In this document: positions 7,939 to 15,325 of the stretch, one piece after another | Numbering within the stretch: position 1 is the stretch's first letter | How the letters are laid out: every line of letters begins with the position of its first letter | Assembly: GCF_000773975.1 (NCBI RefSeq) | Contig: NZ_JRUQ01000041.1 | Location: 62,001-126,000, forward strand | From: Erwinia typographi | Lineage (GTDB): Bacteria; Pseudomonadota; Gammaproteobacteria; Enterobacterales; Enterobacteriaceae | Reading direction: 5' to 3' | DNA: 64,000 nt | Position numbers and translations under genes: made by a program | The notes under the pieces: generated by a model | Seen by the model: only the letters and a program-made list of their open reading frames with translations | What the model was told of the DNA's origin: nothing | The model's database searches: none

Positions 7939-9309
7939 ATGAACAGCATGACTCATCAGCCGACCAGTGACAGCGTCGATAAGAAACAGCTGAGCCGGGT
8001 GGCCTTCGCCAGCCTGATAGGAACATTTATCGAGTTTTATGATTACTTTATCTATGGCGCGGCGGCGGCGCTGGTCTTTCCGCATTTGTTCTTTACCGAA
8101 CTGTCGCCAACCGTAGCCACCATTGTCTCTTTTGCCACTCTCGGCGTCGCCTTCGTCACACGCCCAATCGGCGCGGTGATTTTCGGCCATTATGGCGACA
8201 CGGTCGGCCGAAAAAGGATGCTGATCGCCTCCGTCAGTATTATGGGGATCGCCACTGTGGTTATCGGCCTGCTGCCAACTTATGAAACCATCGGCCTCGC
8301 CGCGCCTGTTTTGCTGATCATCATTCGTCTGATCCAGGGACTGGCGGTGGGCGGAGAGTGGGGCGGCGCCACCACCATGATGATTGAGTATGCGCCGAAG
8401 CAGAAGCGAGGTTTCTACGGCACCTTTGTGCAACTGGGTAACGTGCTGGGCGTGCTTTGCGCCACCGGTTCCTTTGCGCTTGCCTCTATGTTGCCGAAAG
8501 AGGTCTTCCTTGACTGGGGCTGGCGTGCGCCTTTCCTTGCCAGCATTATCCTGATGGCGATCGGTATCATTATTCGTATGAAGATCGAAGAGCCGCCGAT
8601 GTTCAAAAAGATGCTACAGGAGCGCGAAAGCACCAGCCTGCCGATTGTTCAGGTATTTAAAAAGTTTTCCCGCCAGATTTTCCTTGCTGCTGGCCTGCGC
8701 ATCAGCGAAAGCGTGGTGGGTTACCTGATCATCAGCTATGTGTTGCAGTACACCACGTCGAAATTCAATATGCCGAGCAGCACCATTCTGACCGGCGTGA
8801 TGGTGGCAGCCGCTACCGGGTTAATCGCCTTTCCGCTCTGGGGCATTTTGTCTGACAAAATCGGCCGCCGTGCGGTCTTCCTGATCGGCTCTTTTGGTTC
8901 CTGCCTGCTGGCTTATCCGTTTTACTGGCTGGTGGACAGCGGCACCGTCTGGGGCGCTTATCTGGCGCTGATCCTTGGCTACAGCTTTGTTATCGGCTCT
9001 ATGTACAGCATCGAACCCTGCTACCTCTCGGAGATGTTCTCAACCGAGGTGCGTTACACCGGCGTTTCGGTGGGGTCGCAGCTGGCTGGCGTGTTTGGCG
9101 GCTTTACGCCGATGGTCGCCACCGCGCTGGTCGCCTGGGCAGGCGGTGGTTTCTGGCCAATTGCCTGGATGATCATTATTTCTGGCGTGGTCACCGGTTT
9201 CTGCGCGCTGGGCACCGGCGAAACTATGCATCGCGATCTGCATGACGAGAAGGATTTCGAAGCAGCGGGCAAAGCCCGCAACGACAGCCTACTGATAAAA
9301 AGTCGTTAA
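7939..9309 (+). CDS. MFS transporter, metabolite:H+ symporter (MHS) family
   Basis: A 456-residue inner-membrane carrier with about 12 hydrophobic segments. The first one starts SLIGTFIEFYDYFIYG and the loop after TM2 carries HYGDTVGRKRML, both hallmarks of the MHS family (KgtP, ProP, ShiA). It probably imports the substrate of the operon, an organic acid or polyol acid, with protons. A gap of 139 bp separates it from the hydratase gene, but no strong terminator was seen there, so it is likely the last gene of the same unit. Confidence 0.88.
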   Translation: MNSMTHQPTSDSVDKKQLSRVAFASLIGTFIEFYDYFIYGAAAALVFPHLFFTELSPTVATIVSFATLGVAFVTRPIGAVIFGHYGDTVGRKRMLIASVSIMGIATVVIGLLPTYETIGLAAPVLLIIIRLIQGLAVGGEWGGATTMMIEYAPKQKRGFYGTFVQLGNVLGVLCATGSFALASMLPKEVFLDWGWRAPFLASIILMAIGIIIRMKIEEPPMFKKMLQERESTSLPIVQVFKKFSRQIFLAAGLRISESVVGYLIISYVLQYTTSKFNMPSSTILTGVMVAAATGLIAFPLWGILSDKIGRRAVFLIGSFGSCLLAYPFYWLVDSGTVWGAYLALILGYSFVIGSMYSIEPCYLSEMFSTEVRYTGVSVGSQLAGVFGGFTPMVATALVAWAGGGFWPIAWMIIISGVVTGFCALGTGETMHRDLHDEKDFEAAGKARNDSLLIKSR

Positions 9310-9315
9310 TACAGC

Positions 9316-9342
9316 GCCAGAGGGGCTGCACGCCCCTCTGGC
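9316..9342 (+). terminator. Strong hairpin after the transporter gene
   Basis: GCCAGAGGGGC and GCCCCTCTGGC form an 11-bp stem with a 5-base loop, 6 bp after the stop codon. No T-run follows, so it may act as a transcript-end stabiliser or a weak terminator. Confidence 0.6.
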
Positions 9343-9364
9343 CTGACGCCTGGCCCGCCGCAGT

Positions 9365-9376
9365 AAAAACGTTTTT
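9365..9376. promoter_or_regulatory. AAAAACGTTTTT operator in front of lacI-type gene
   Basis: Same palindromic core as the two sites at 2207-2237, 70-80 bp before the start codon of the LacI-family gene. It links regulator and operon and suggests autoregulation. Confidence 0.75.
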
Positions 9377-9446
9377 TTTCCTTTTGACGCTTATGTAATA
9401 ATCGTCTCACTCTTTTATGCCTTTACGAAAGTCAGGATGTTGCCTA

Positions 9447-10505
9447 ATGACCAGAAAGCCCCCGCAAAGCAAAGCCCATACTGGCAGTGGCAAAGTGTCT
9501 ATCTTTGACGTGGCGCGTGAGGCGGGCGTGGCGGTTTCAACGGTCTCCAATGCGCTGAGTGGCAAAACCATCGTCAAAGAATCCACTCGCCAGCGGGTGC
9601 AGGCTACGGCCGACAGGCTTGGCTATCGGGTTTCGGTGGTGGCTCGCTCCCTGCGTATGCAGCGCACGTTTACCCTGGGGGTGCTGCTGGCGGATATCGC
9701 CAACCCCTCTTCACCTGATTTCCTGCGCGGTATTGAAGATGTTGCCGATCGCGAGCAGTGCAGCCTGCTGGTCTGCAATACCGATGGTCAACTGGATAAG
9801 CAGCTGGCGCAGATGCGGGTCCTGCTGGATCGCCGCGTTGACGGTCTGGTGCTGCTCTCCCAGTATTGCGAACAGCCGGAGGTGCGGGCTTTACTGGAAA
9901 ATGGCAACACGCCTTACGCGATGATCCAGCGTCGCTCGCTGAAGCACAACGATAATTACGTGGGCGCCAATAATGAGGAAGGAATTGGCGCAGCGGTGAA
10001 ACACCTGGTTGGGCTGGGACACCAGCATATTGCTTTAATCCGCGGGCCGCGGGACTCGTCCACTGCTGATGAGCGCTATGAGGCATATATGACTACGCTG
10101 CGTGCCTGTCAGCTGCCGCTTAACCCGGAATATGTGGCGCAGGGGGATTATCATGTCAGCGGCGGTTATAGCGCAGCGAAGCAGCTGTTTGCTCTGGAGC
10201 CGCGCCCGACGGCTATTCTGGCGGCCAACGATATGAGCGCCATCGGCGTGATGAACGCCGCGCACGAGCAGGGGTTACGCATTCCCCAGGATCTGTCGCT
10301 GATTGGGCTGGATGACATTGAAATGGCCTCCTTTTCACCGATCAATCTCACCACTATTGCCCTGCCGCGTCGCGAAATGGGCGCGGCGGCCACTTCGCTG
10401 GTGATGAAAATTATCCGCCAGAAAAGCCTGCCTAAGCCGAAACAGAAAATCTTTCCGATGAAGTTGATTATTCGGGGGTCGACCGGCCGCGTGATAAAGG
10501 CGTGA
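9447..10505 (+). CDS. LacI-family transcriptional regulator of the ThDP/Dha operon
   Basis: About 352 residues. The N-terminal helix-turn-helix reads VSIFDVAREAGVAVSTVSNALSG, followed by the hinge YRVSVVARSLRMQ and a ribose-binding-protein-like sensor domain (TLGVLLADIANP, IALIRGPRDSSTADERYEAY, AILAANDMSAIGVMNAAHEQG). Start 9447 was chosen because AGGA lies 9 bp upstream; ATG 9417 has no such site. A probable operator lies before it and the same site twice before 2336, so it very likely represses the 2336-9309 operon until a pathway sugar-like compound binds. Confidence 0.9.
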   Translation: MTRKPPQSKAHTGSGKVSIFDVAREAGVAVSTVSNALSGKTIVKESTRQRVQATADRLGYRVSVVARSLRMQRTFTLGVLLADIANPSSPDFLRGIEDVADREQCSLLVCNTDGQLDKQLAQMRVLLDRRVDGLVLLSQYCEQPEVRALLENGNTPYAMIQRRSLKHNDNYVGANNEEGIGAAVKHLVGLGHQHIALIRGPRDSSTADERYEAYMTTLRACQLPLNPEYVAQGDYHVSGGYSAAKQLFALEPRPTAILAANDMSAIGVMNAAHEQGLRIPQDLSLIGLDDIEMASFSPINLTTIALPRREMGAAATSLVMKIIRQKSLPKPKQKIFPMKLIIRGSTGRVIKA

Positions 10506-10545
10506 TCTGTGTCAGAAATCGCTGCCTGCCTCTGTGGAATGCGCC

Positions 10546-10567
10546 GGGCGCAGCGCCTGCTGCGCCC
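10546..10567. terminator. Bidirectional hairpin between convergent genes
   Basis: GGGCGCAG and CTGCGCCC form an 8-bp stem with a 6-base loop between the LacI gene (stop 10505) and the leftward gctB-like gene (stop 10574). Confidence 0.55.
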
Positions 10568-10573
10568 CTCCAT

Positions 10574-11389
10574 TCAGGACGCTTTTAGCTGATAAAGCGT
10601 GCCAAAGGGATCAATCTTCTCACGAATCAACTGTATTTCATGCGCGCCAGGCTCAGCGGTCTGTGGCGGCGCGCCCTCAATCACCGGCTCAAAACTCATG
10701 GCGTCGAGCACGCTTCCCAGCGTCTCACCCGGATGGATTGAGCGCAGGCGCATTTGCTTCGATTGCGGATGGAAGTCGAAAATCGCTTTATCGGTGACGC
10801 ACAACGCCGGTCCTGGTCCCGGCAGCCCAAGTTTCGCACGGCTGTCGCCGCCGTCGAGATAGCCCACGCTGGTGATAAAATCTACTTTCGGCACGAAGGC
10901 GCGCGGCGTGAGATCGGTGACAATAATAGGGCGTTTAATAAAGGCCATATGTTCGGTTTGCGCCAGGCAACCCACCAGACGGGTTTTCGGCGGCTGGCTG
11001 CCGCCAATTTCGGTGATGTTCAGGTTGCCGTATCGATCGACCTGCGGGGCGGACTCGAATGAGACATCAAAACGACCGCGCGTCACCATATCGATCTTAT
11101 AGCCGACATCCTGGGGCGACGCCGCCGCAGGCCAGCGAGTATAGGCATCCTGTAGCAGCGCTTCGGGGATGCTGTCTAACGCTGGCGTCAGCAGATTGCC
11201 CCAGTAAATTGAAAAGCCGGGCGCATGGAGCAACTGCGCCAGACGGGCCGCGGCGATAGGTATGCCTACGGCGAGAGTAAAAGCGCGGGCGGCAGTGCCC
11301 AGGCCGACAAAACCCAGCTCATCATCCTGCAATTCATGAGCGATAGCGCAGATCATCAGCTCTTCGGTGGTGTAGTTTTTCTGCGTCAT
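10574..11389 (-). CDS. GctB/IpdB-like CoA-transferase-fold subunit, copy 2
   Basis: A 271-residue beta-subunit-type protein of the class I CoA-transferase superfamily. Family motifs are clear: GFVGLGTAARAF near residue 30, DRYGNLNITEIGG, KVDFITSVGYLDGG and CVTDKAIFDF. In glutaconate CoA-transferase the catalytic glutamate lies in IIVESG; the matching stretch here is SIYWGN, so that residue is Tyr (about Y62). The same loss is known in IpdB, whose complex hydrolyses a C-C bond of a ring ketone. It starts 2 bp after the stop of its alpha partner, so it is probably the last gene of the four-gene operon. Confidence 0.8.
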   Translation of the reverse strand: MTQKNYTTEELMICAIAHELQDDELGFVGLGTAARAFTLAVGIPIAAARLAQLLHAPGFSIYWGNLLTPALDSIPEALLQDAYTRWPAAASPQDVGYKIDMVTRGRFDVSFESAPQVDRYGNLNITEIGGSQPPKTRLVGCLAQTEHMAFIKRPIIVTDLTPRAFVPKVDFITSVGYLDGGDSRAKLGLPGPGPALCVTDKAIFDFHPQSKQMRLRSIHPGETLGSVLDAMSFEPVIEGAPPQTAEPGAHEIQLIREKIDPFGTLYQLKAS

Positions 11390-11391
11390 GA

Positions 11392-12285
11392 TTAAAACTC
11401 CCGCTCAACGTCAAAGGCTTTCAGGGCGCTAAGCGACCCGACTTTTTCCACGTACTGGCTGCGTTCCGGGCAGCTGAAAACATACTCTTCCAGCCAGCTG
11501 GCGGCTCCTCCTGGCGTGACCGACGCCGCCAGCCAGTGTTTTAGAGCGGCTTCATCCTCATCGTAAAACCCGTCGGTAGCGGTGGGGTGCGCGCCATACG
11601 GCACCTCAATCAGGGCTTCCACCAGCGTGTGCGGGATATAGGTAAGAGCCGGTCGCTGGCGTACCTGCTGGTGCGGAATAATCTTTTCCACGGTGACGAT
11701 CAGCCGTTTTGACGCCGACGCCATCATCTGATCGATATCATCGCTATCGCGGACTACCGGCCACTGCACATTGCCATATTCATCGGCTGCGTAACCGTGG
11801 AGCAGGGTAAAATCGGTATCGGCCGCCTTCAGCGCCAGCAGCGGTTGACCGCTGAACGGACAGCTCAGCGGTTTAATCTCTTCGGGACTTTTACCTGCCA
11901 TACCGGTGCCGAGCAGCGCTTTGGACGGCAGAAACGGCAGCCCCATAGCGGCGGCACGAAAACGGGCGACGAAAGCGGACTCTGAATAATCATGGGTGTC
12001 GATTTGCCCGCTTTGTACCGCGCGGCGGAAGTTTGGCGCCAGGCCATGGCGGAAGAAACCGGCATAAATCCCTTCCCAGCGCCGGATTGCCCCGCTGGCC
12101 GCCAGCATATCGGTCGCCAGGGTCGTGGCCCAGGTCAGCAGGGTGAGGTCGTGCTTACCCTGGCGAACCAGCTCATGGACCAGCGACATCGGCTGGCGGC
12201 GCAGCAGCGAACCGCCCAGCGCGATACTGGCGCCATCGGGAATGCGCGCCACGGCCGCACTGAGCGTGGTGATTTTACTTTTCAT
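11392..12285 (-). CDS. GctA/IpdA-like CoA-transferase-fold subunit, copy 2
   Basis: A 297-residue alpha-type subunit: IPDGASIALGGSLLRRQPMSLVHELVRQGK is the standard N-terminal CoA-transferase fold with its glycine loop, and DEYGNVQWP, KRLIVTVEKII and VPYGAHPTA follow. A glutamate just after position 100 (E102, in DYSESAFVARF) lies where IpdA is reported to carry its catalytic Glu105. It pairs with 10574-11389 and differs clearly from the first alpha copy (13112-14011), so the two pairs probably act on different substrates or steps. It starts 3 bp after the preceding beta gene. Confidence 0.8.
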   Translation of the reverse strand: MKSKITTLSAAVARIPDGASIALGGSLLRRQPMSLVHELVRQGKHDLTLLTWATTLATDMLAASGAIRRWEGIYAGFFRHGLAPNFRRAVQSGQIDTHDYSESAFVARFRAAAMGLPFLPSKALLGTGMAGKSPEEIKPLSCPFSGQPLLALKAADTDFTLLHGYAADEYGNVQWPVVRDSDDIDQMMASASKRLIVTVEKIIPHQQVRQRPALTYIPHTLVEALIEVPYGAHPTATDGFYDEDEAALKHWLAASVTPGGAASWLEEYVFSCPERSQYVEKVGSLSALKAFDVEREF

Positions 12286-12287
12286 CG

Positions 12288-13115
12288 TTATGCCTCATTG
12301 TAATGGGGGATCAGAGCGCCATGCGGGTTCACCACCTGGCGCAGCAGAGAAAGTTCCCCGGCGGTGGGCCAGGGCGTGGTCGGCACATCGGTGGTTTGTA
12401 TGCTGAAACCGGTGCTGGCGCGCACCTCCTCTGGCGATACGCCGGGATGAATGCTGTGCAGACGAGCCCGACCGAGCTGGCGATCAAAATCAAATATCGC
12501 CTTAGGGGTGACAATCCACTGCGGGCCGCCATGGCGCAGGCCGAGCGCCTCTCGTCCTGACTGGCCGCCGGGCCAGCCGACGCCGGAAACATAGTCGACC
12601 TTTTCGACAAAGGTGCGTGCCTGATGGCTGGGCATCATCAGGTATTCGCGACCAAAACAGGTCATATGCTCGGGCAACAGAATGGAACCCACCAGACGCA
12701 CGCGCGGCTGCTGGCTATCGCCAATGCAGGTACTGTTGATATTGCCCTCAGCGTCTACCTGCGCGCCGGAACCAAAACCAAAATCGACATCTCCGCGCCG
12801 TACCGCATAGTGGCCGGGGTAGGCCTGCATCTGCGCCTCGCAGGGGAGATTTTGTAAGGCGTTATCAAATTCCGCCGAGGGCAATGCCCGGAGCTGGCTG
12901 AGATCGGGATTGATGCACCACCCCGCCAGCAGAATGGTCAGGTCGGGGGCATGGGTCTGCTGGGCAAACGCCATCGCCGCCAGCGGAATGCCGGTGATAT
13001 AAAGCGCGGCGGCGCTGCCGGTGGCGAGACCCGTAAAGCCAACCTCGCCATTGCGCATCTGTTTCGCCAGCAGAATGGCGATCAGCTCTTCCTGGGTACA
13101 GGCGGGACGCTTCAT
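12288..13115 (-). CDS. GctB/IpdB-like CoA-transferase-fold subunit, copy 1
   Basis: A 275-residue beta-type subunit with GFTGLATGSAAALY, EGNINSTCIGD, KVDYVSGVGWPGG and VTPKAIFDFD. These match glutaconate CoA-transferase subunit B well over the whole length. The IIVESG active-site segment is ILLAGW here, so the catalytic glutamate is replaced (about L63) and ordinary CoA transfer by the usual ping-pong route looks impossible. A GGAG site lies before the ATG, which overlaps the stop of the alpha gene by 4 bp. A C-C hydrolase role as in IpdAB is the favoured reading. Confidence 0.8.
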   Translation of the reverse strand: MKRPACTQEELIAILLAKQMRNGEVGFTGLATGSAAALYITGIPLAAMAFAQQTHAPDLTILLAGWCINPDLSQLRALPSAEFDNALQNLPCEAQMQAYPGHYAVRRGDVDFGFGSGAQVDAEGNINSTCIGDSQQPRVRLVGSILLPEHMTCFGREYLMMPSHQARTFVEKVDYVSGVGWPGGQSGREALGLRHGGPQWIVTPKAIFDFDRQLGRARLHSIHPGVSPEEVRASTGFSIQTTDVPTTPWPTAGELSLLRQVVNPHGALIPHYNEA

Positions 13116-14011
13116 TGTGGGATCTCCATATTGCGCAGAGCCAGAAGGCGAGCGCTTCCAAGCTGGTCGAGATACGCCTGATGATCGGCGAGGCCGTTAA
13201 CGTGTTGGTGCAGCCATTGCGCAAAACTCTGCGGCGTGGCGCTGGCGCTGACATAATCCAAAAATGCACGCTCGTCGCAGTCGTAGATCCCCGGCACGGA
13301 CGTGGGATGCGCGCCAAAAGGCACCTCAACAATATGCGTGGTGCGGAAAGCCGGGATCTCCACCAGATGCGGCTGGCGGCTGAGCTGCTGCGGGCTGACA
13401 ATTTTCTCTACGCTGACAATGACCCTGTCGCAGCTACGCGTCAGGGTAATATCGGCGCTCTGCGGCAGCATTTTGCGGTTGTGAAAGGCGACGTTGCCGT
13501 ATTCGTCGCCCAGCGGCGCGTGCACCAACACCACATCGGGGCTGGCGGGCGGTACGGCCCACATTTTACTGGCGGAAACCGGGCAGACGAACGGGACGAT
13601 TTCCGGGTTGCTGGCCGCCACTCCGCTGCCGCCGAGAAAGGTACAGGGCCAGAAGGGCAGGCCTTCTTGTGAAGCACGAAAGCGATCCCAGGCGATCAGC
13701 TCCGGGTAATCCACCGTTTTCAGGGTGCCGCCTTCGGCGGCGCGGCGGAAATTACGCGCCAGGCCAAAGCGTTCCAGCCCCACGTAAGATGTCTCGATAC
13801 TGCGCAGCACGCCGCCACCAATCAGCAGGTCGGCCTCAATACCGTTGACGATACCGACCAGCGTTAGCTGCTTCTTGTGCTGACGAACCAGCTCGGCCGC
13901 CAGGGCCATAGGCCGTTGATAGATAGCAAAGCCGCCCAGCGCAATGCGTTCGCCATCGCTGACGGTGCCGATCGCTTCCCTGAGGCTGGTTAATTTCACC
14001 GTTCTTTTCAT
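13112..14011 (-). CDS. GctA/IpdA-like CoA-transferase-fold subunit, copy 1
   Basis: A 299-residue alpha-type subunit, first gene of a leftward four-gene operon. It shows SDGERIALGGFAIYQRPMALAAELVRQHKK, DEYGNVAFHNRKM, CDRVIVSVEKIV and VPFGAHPTSVPG. E104 in DYPELIAWDRF keeps the residue that corresponds to the IpdA catalytic Glu105 region. GAAGGT precedes the ATG. The operon is divergent from a LacI regulator, with two related operator-like sites in the 212-bp gap. Annotation pipelines may call it glutaconate or 3-oxoadipate CoA-transferase; the beta-subunit residue loss argues against that. Confidence 0.8.
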   Translation of the reverse strand: MKRTVKLTSLREAIGTVSDGERIALGGFAIYQRPMALAAELVRQHKKQLTLVGIVNGIEADLLIGGGVLRSIETSYVGLERFGLARNFRRAAEGGTLKTVDYPELIAWDRFRASQEGLPFWPCTFLGGSGVAASNPEIVPFVCPVSASKMWAVPPASPDVVLVHAPLGDEYGNVAFHNRKMLPQSADITLTRSCDRVIVSVEKIVSPQQLSRQPHLVEIPAFRTTHIVEVPFGAHPTSVPGIYDCDERAFLDYVSASATPQSFAQWLHQHVNGLADHQAYLDQLGSARLLALRNMEIPQ

Positions 14012-14039
14012 TTTACCTTCTGATAATAAACAGTATTAT

Positions 14040-14057
14040 TGTGGTAACGATCCCACA
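14040..14057. promoter_or_regulatory. Imperfect palindrome TGTGG...CCACA, candidate LacI-type operator
   Basis: TGTGGTAACGATCCCACA has a central CG and 7 of 9 matching pairs. It lies 29 bp before the start of the four-gene operon; a relative is at 14151-14168. Confidence 0.5.
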
Positions 14058-14150
14058 TTTAGGGCAAAAGAAGCGCTGGGGTAGCCAGCGCAAAGCAGAG
14101 CATCATTATCGTGCCTGCTTTTTAAACTAACGAACTTTCAGGCGGCTGAA

Positions 14151-14168
14151 TGTGAGATCGATCCCAGT
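14151..14168. promoter_or_regulatory. Second candidate LacI-type operator
   Basis: TGTGAGATCGATCCCAGT shares TGTG at the left end and CGATCCCA around the centre with the site at 14040-14057, and lies about 56 bp before the regulator start. Fewer pairs are symmetric (6 of 9), so confidence is lower. Confidence 0.4.
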
Positions 14169-14223
14169 TCAATTTTTCAGCGCAATCCGGTATGATCGTA
14201 GAGTCTGTAAACGAGGGACTGGC

Positions 14224-15270
14224 ATGAAGAAGAGAGTGACGCAATCCGCTGGCAGCCGCGCAACGCTGGCGGATATTGCTCGTGAATCGGGCATGTCCCG
14301 CTCCACCGTCAGCCGTGCGCTGGCTGGAAAGGGCTATGTCAGCCCGGAAAACAAACGACTTATTCTCGATACCGCTGAGAAACTGGGCTACCGCGTTTCG
14401 ACTATCGCCCGCGCGCTGCGCACTCAACAGTCCATGACCCTTGGCGTGCTGGTGGCGGATATCACCAACCCGCTGTTTCCGGCTATCGTGAAGGGGATCG
14501 ATGAAATCGTCAGCGCGGCTGGCTATACGCTGTTCCTGTGCAATACCGATGAGAACAGCCAGCGCCAGCAGACGCTGATTGGCTCACTACTGGATCGCCA
14601 TATAGATGGATTGATTCTGGTGTCGCAAACCCTGAGCGAAGCTTCGCGCAAGCTGCTGAAAAATGGGCCGCCCTGCGTTTTTGTTAATCGTATGCCGGCA
14701 ACACTGAAGGGCGATTACATCGGCCCGGATAACGTCCAGGCGATTAACCTGCTGCTGGCGCATCTGCATGGTCTGGGGCATCGCCGCATCGCCTGTATTA
14801 CCGGCCCGGCGCAATCCTCCACCGCGCGGGAGCGTAAGGAGGCCTGGCTGGCTGGTATGCAGCGTCTGAATTTTCCTGTCCATCCCGGTTATTTGATCGA
14901 AGGGGACTATCAGGGCAGCAGCGGCAAAAAGGTGGTAGCACAGCTATTGCAGTGCCAGCCGCAGCCCACCGCCGTACTGGCGGCGAATGATATTGTGGCG
15001 CTTGAAGTGATTAACGGCCTGATCGAGCAGGGGATGTCGGTGCCGGATGATATTTCGGTATGTGGTTTTGATGATGCTTTCGGCGGGTATTTTAGCGCCC
15101 TGGCGCGATTGCAGGAGAAAGGTCTCACTACCGTCGACCAACCTAAGCGTGAGCTTGGTCAGGCGGCAGCGAGAGCGTTGTTAACCCGTATCAATAATCC
15201 GCAGGTCGCGGTCAGCCGGACGATCCTGCCCGTCACGTTGCAGGTCAGGGATACCAGCGGTAAAGTCTGA
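14224..15270 (+). CDS. LacI-family transcriptional regulator of the GctAB/IpdAB-like operon
   Basis: A 348-residue LacI protein: ATLADIARESGMSRSTVSRALAG is the helix-turn-helix, YRVSTIARALRTQ the hinge, and LGVLVADITNPLFPAIVKGID, RRIACITGPAQSSTARER and AVLAANDIVALEVINGL the sensor domain. It resembles the LacI protein at 9447 throughout, including the hinge, so the two are probably paralogs that sense related ligands. ATG 14224 was preferred over 14152 since GAGGG lies upstream and the longer version would start inside a putative operator. Divergent from 13112-14011. Confidence 0.9.
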   Translation: MKKRVTQSAGSRATLADIARESGMSRSTVSRALAGKGYVSPENKRLILDTAEKLGYRVSTIARALRTQQSMTLGVLVADITNPLFPAIVKGIDEIVSAAGYTLFLCNTDENSQRQQTLIGSLLDRHIDGLILVSQTLSEASRKLLKNGPPCVFVNRMPATLKGDYIGPDNVQAINLLLAHLHGLGHRRIACITGPAQSSTARERKEAWLAGMQRLNFPVHPGYLIEGDYQGSSGKKVVAQLLQCQPQPTAVLAANDIVALEVINGLIEQGMSVPDDISVCGFDDAFGGYFSALARLQEKGLTTVDQPKRELGQAAARALLTRINNPQVAVSRTILPVTLQVRDTSGKV

Positions 15271-15325
15271 TGCTGGCAAAGTCGAGACAGGCGGGTGAGG
15301 GTTGGTCTGGTCTGATTACCTGACC

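Noticed and set aside
10574-14011. Naming the four genes 3-oxoadipate CoA-transferase (pcaIJ/catIJ)
   Set aside because: Subunits are longer and match GctAB/IpdAB, and the beta chains lack the catalytic glutamate.
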